Shown: one piece after another, positions 63,426 to 64,000 of the stretch
How positions within the stretch are numbered: position 1 is the stretch's first letter
How the letters are laid out: every line of letters begins with the position of its first letter
From: Channa striata
Lineage: Eukaryota; Chordata; Actinopteri; Anabantiformes; Channidae
Assembly (NCBI GenBank): GCA_033026295.1
Contig: CM065183.1
Location: forward strand, 21,305,202 to 21,369,201
Length of the DNA stretch: 64,000 nt
Direction of reading: 5' to 3'
Notes under the pieces: generated by a model
Told to the model about the DNA's origin: nothing
Database searches by the model: none
The model's input: only the letters and a program-made list of their open reading frames with translations
Position numbers and translations under genes: made by a program

Positions 63426-64000
63426 CTGTAAAGAAAGAAATCACCTAAATGTTGTTTGCATGTGTTTGCTGAAAAAAAACCCCACCAACATTTAGATTTT
63501 TTGAAAATCCATTTAATGGAATCGCTGTAAACAGCAAATTCCTTCCTGTGGTGAAAATGAGAAAATTCAACTTTAGCGTCAAGTCGATAAGACTCGAGTG
63601 TTCGGGCAGACCAGCCTACATGTTCCCGTTTCTCCAACAAATAGGAAAATGAATCCCCTGGGTTGTTAACTGTACCAGTGAATATTCCCGTCAGTGACAA
63701 ACTGCACAAACTGCCAGAGCTGCATCACCAGTATTTGTTCATGAAGCCAAAAGGCTGTAAAGACTAAACCCGCTGAAACGTGTCGTCTGTGACGCTTTGC
63801 TCCAATTGTTTGAGTGGCTGCTGTGTTCAGAGGGAAAATGAGCCAATTCCACAGACTAAATAAGGAGGTTTGAAAAGAATCCGCTCTGCTACGCTCTGTT
63901 ACGCTCTGCTACGCTCAGTCAATGCGGTTCTAACTTTTCCCGGAATGTCTCACACACACAGAAGCTCCTCCGAGCTTGTGACGGCTGCACGTTTAGGATC
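63426..64000. other. Intron upstream of the PAS exon (partial)
   Basis: No coding exon seen. Next to the exon is its acceptor, which reads ctttctttacag in the transcript sense. Near the right edge a 10-bp unit is repeated about three times (63882-63915). The rest is unremarkable mixed sequence. The preceding kcnh5 exon, which should end about 44 residues after the middle of the PAS domain, is not in these 575 bases. Confidence 0.7.
63882..63915. repeat. 10-bp tandem repeat, about 3 units
   Basis: The unit cgctctgcta occurs three times in a row, with a single C/T change in the middle copy, then breaks down into cgctcagtca. It is a short minisatellite in intron DNA with no evident function. 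Confidence 0.8.

Overview
This is vertebrate genomic DNA, most likely from a teleost fish. It carries the middle part of one gene on the minus strand: kcnh5 (EAG2, Kv10.2), an ether-a-go-go family voltage-gated potassium channel. Eight exons were placed by protein similarity recalled from the family and by matching splice-site phases. In transcript order they are 63425-63297, 55870-55755, 51355-50963, 40024-39867, 38593-38322, 12341-12142, 9052-8993 and 7807-7615. They join in frame to 1,521 nt (507 codons). This runs from the second half of the N-terminal PAS domain, through S1-S6 and the GFGN pore, to most of the cyclic-nucleotide-binding homology domain (CNBHD). The first exons lie beyond base 64000. 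The last exons (end of the CNBHD, C-terminal tail, 3' UTR) lie before base 1.

The fish assignment rests on three things: the compact gene (about 56 kb for eight exons), abundant CA/GT microsatellites, and decayed copies of interspersed repeats that I recognise from teleost genomes (around 36616-36872, 26655-26915, 30852-30916 and 44490-44716). I cannot say which teleost duplicate (kcnh5a or kcnh5b) this is.

Layout from left to right: 1-7614 is intron downstream of the last visible exon. 7615-12341 holds three exons covering the CNBHD, the C-linker and the end of S6. 12342-38321 is one intron of about 26 kb that splits a codon inside S6. 38322-40024 holds the S4-S5 and pore exons, separated by a short intron. 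40025-50962 is an intron of about 11 kb. 50963-51355 is the S1-S3 exon. 55755-55870 encodes the segment after PAS. 63297-63425 is the PAS exon.

I found no second protein-coding gene, tRNA, rRNA, CRISPR array or intact mobile element. The many other open frames are low-complexity, repeat-derived or unsupported. The points most worth checking are a GC-AG intron after the 60-nt exon, a (GU)26 tract starting 10 nt inside the intron after the PAS exon, a perfect 16-bp hairpin at 55287-55331, a 30-bp palindrome at 52779-52808, a GC-rich nested hairpin at 19005-19043, and several intronic blocks that look like conserved enhancers. I did not find a new biological system and do not claim one.
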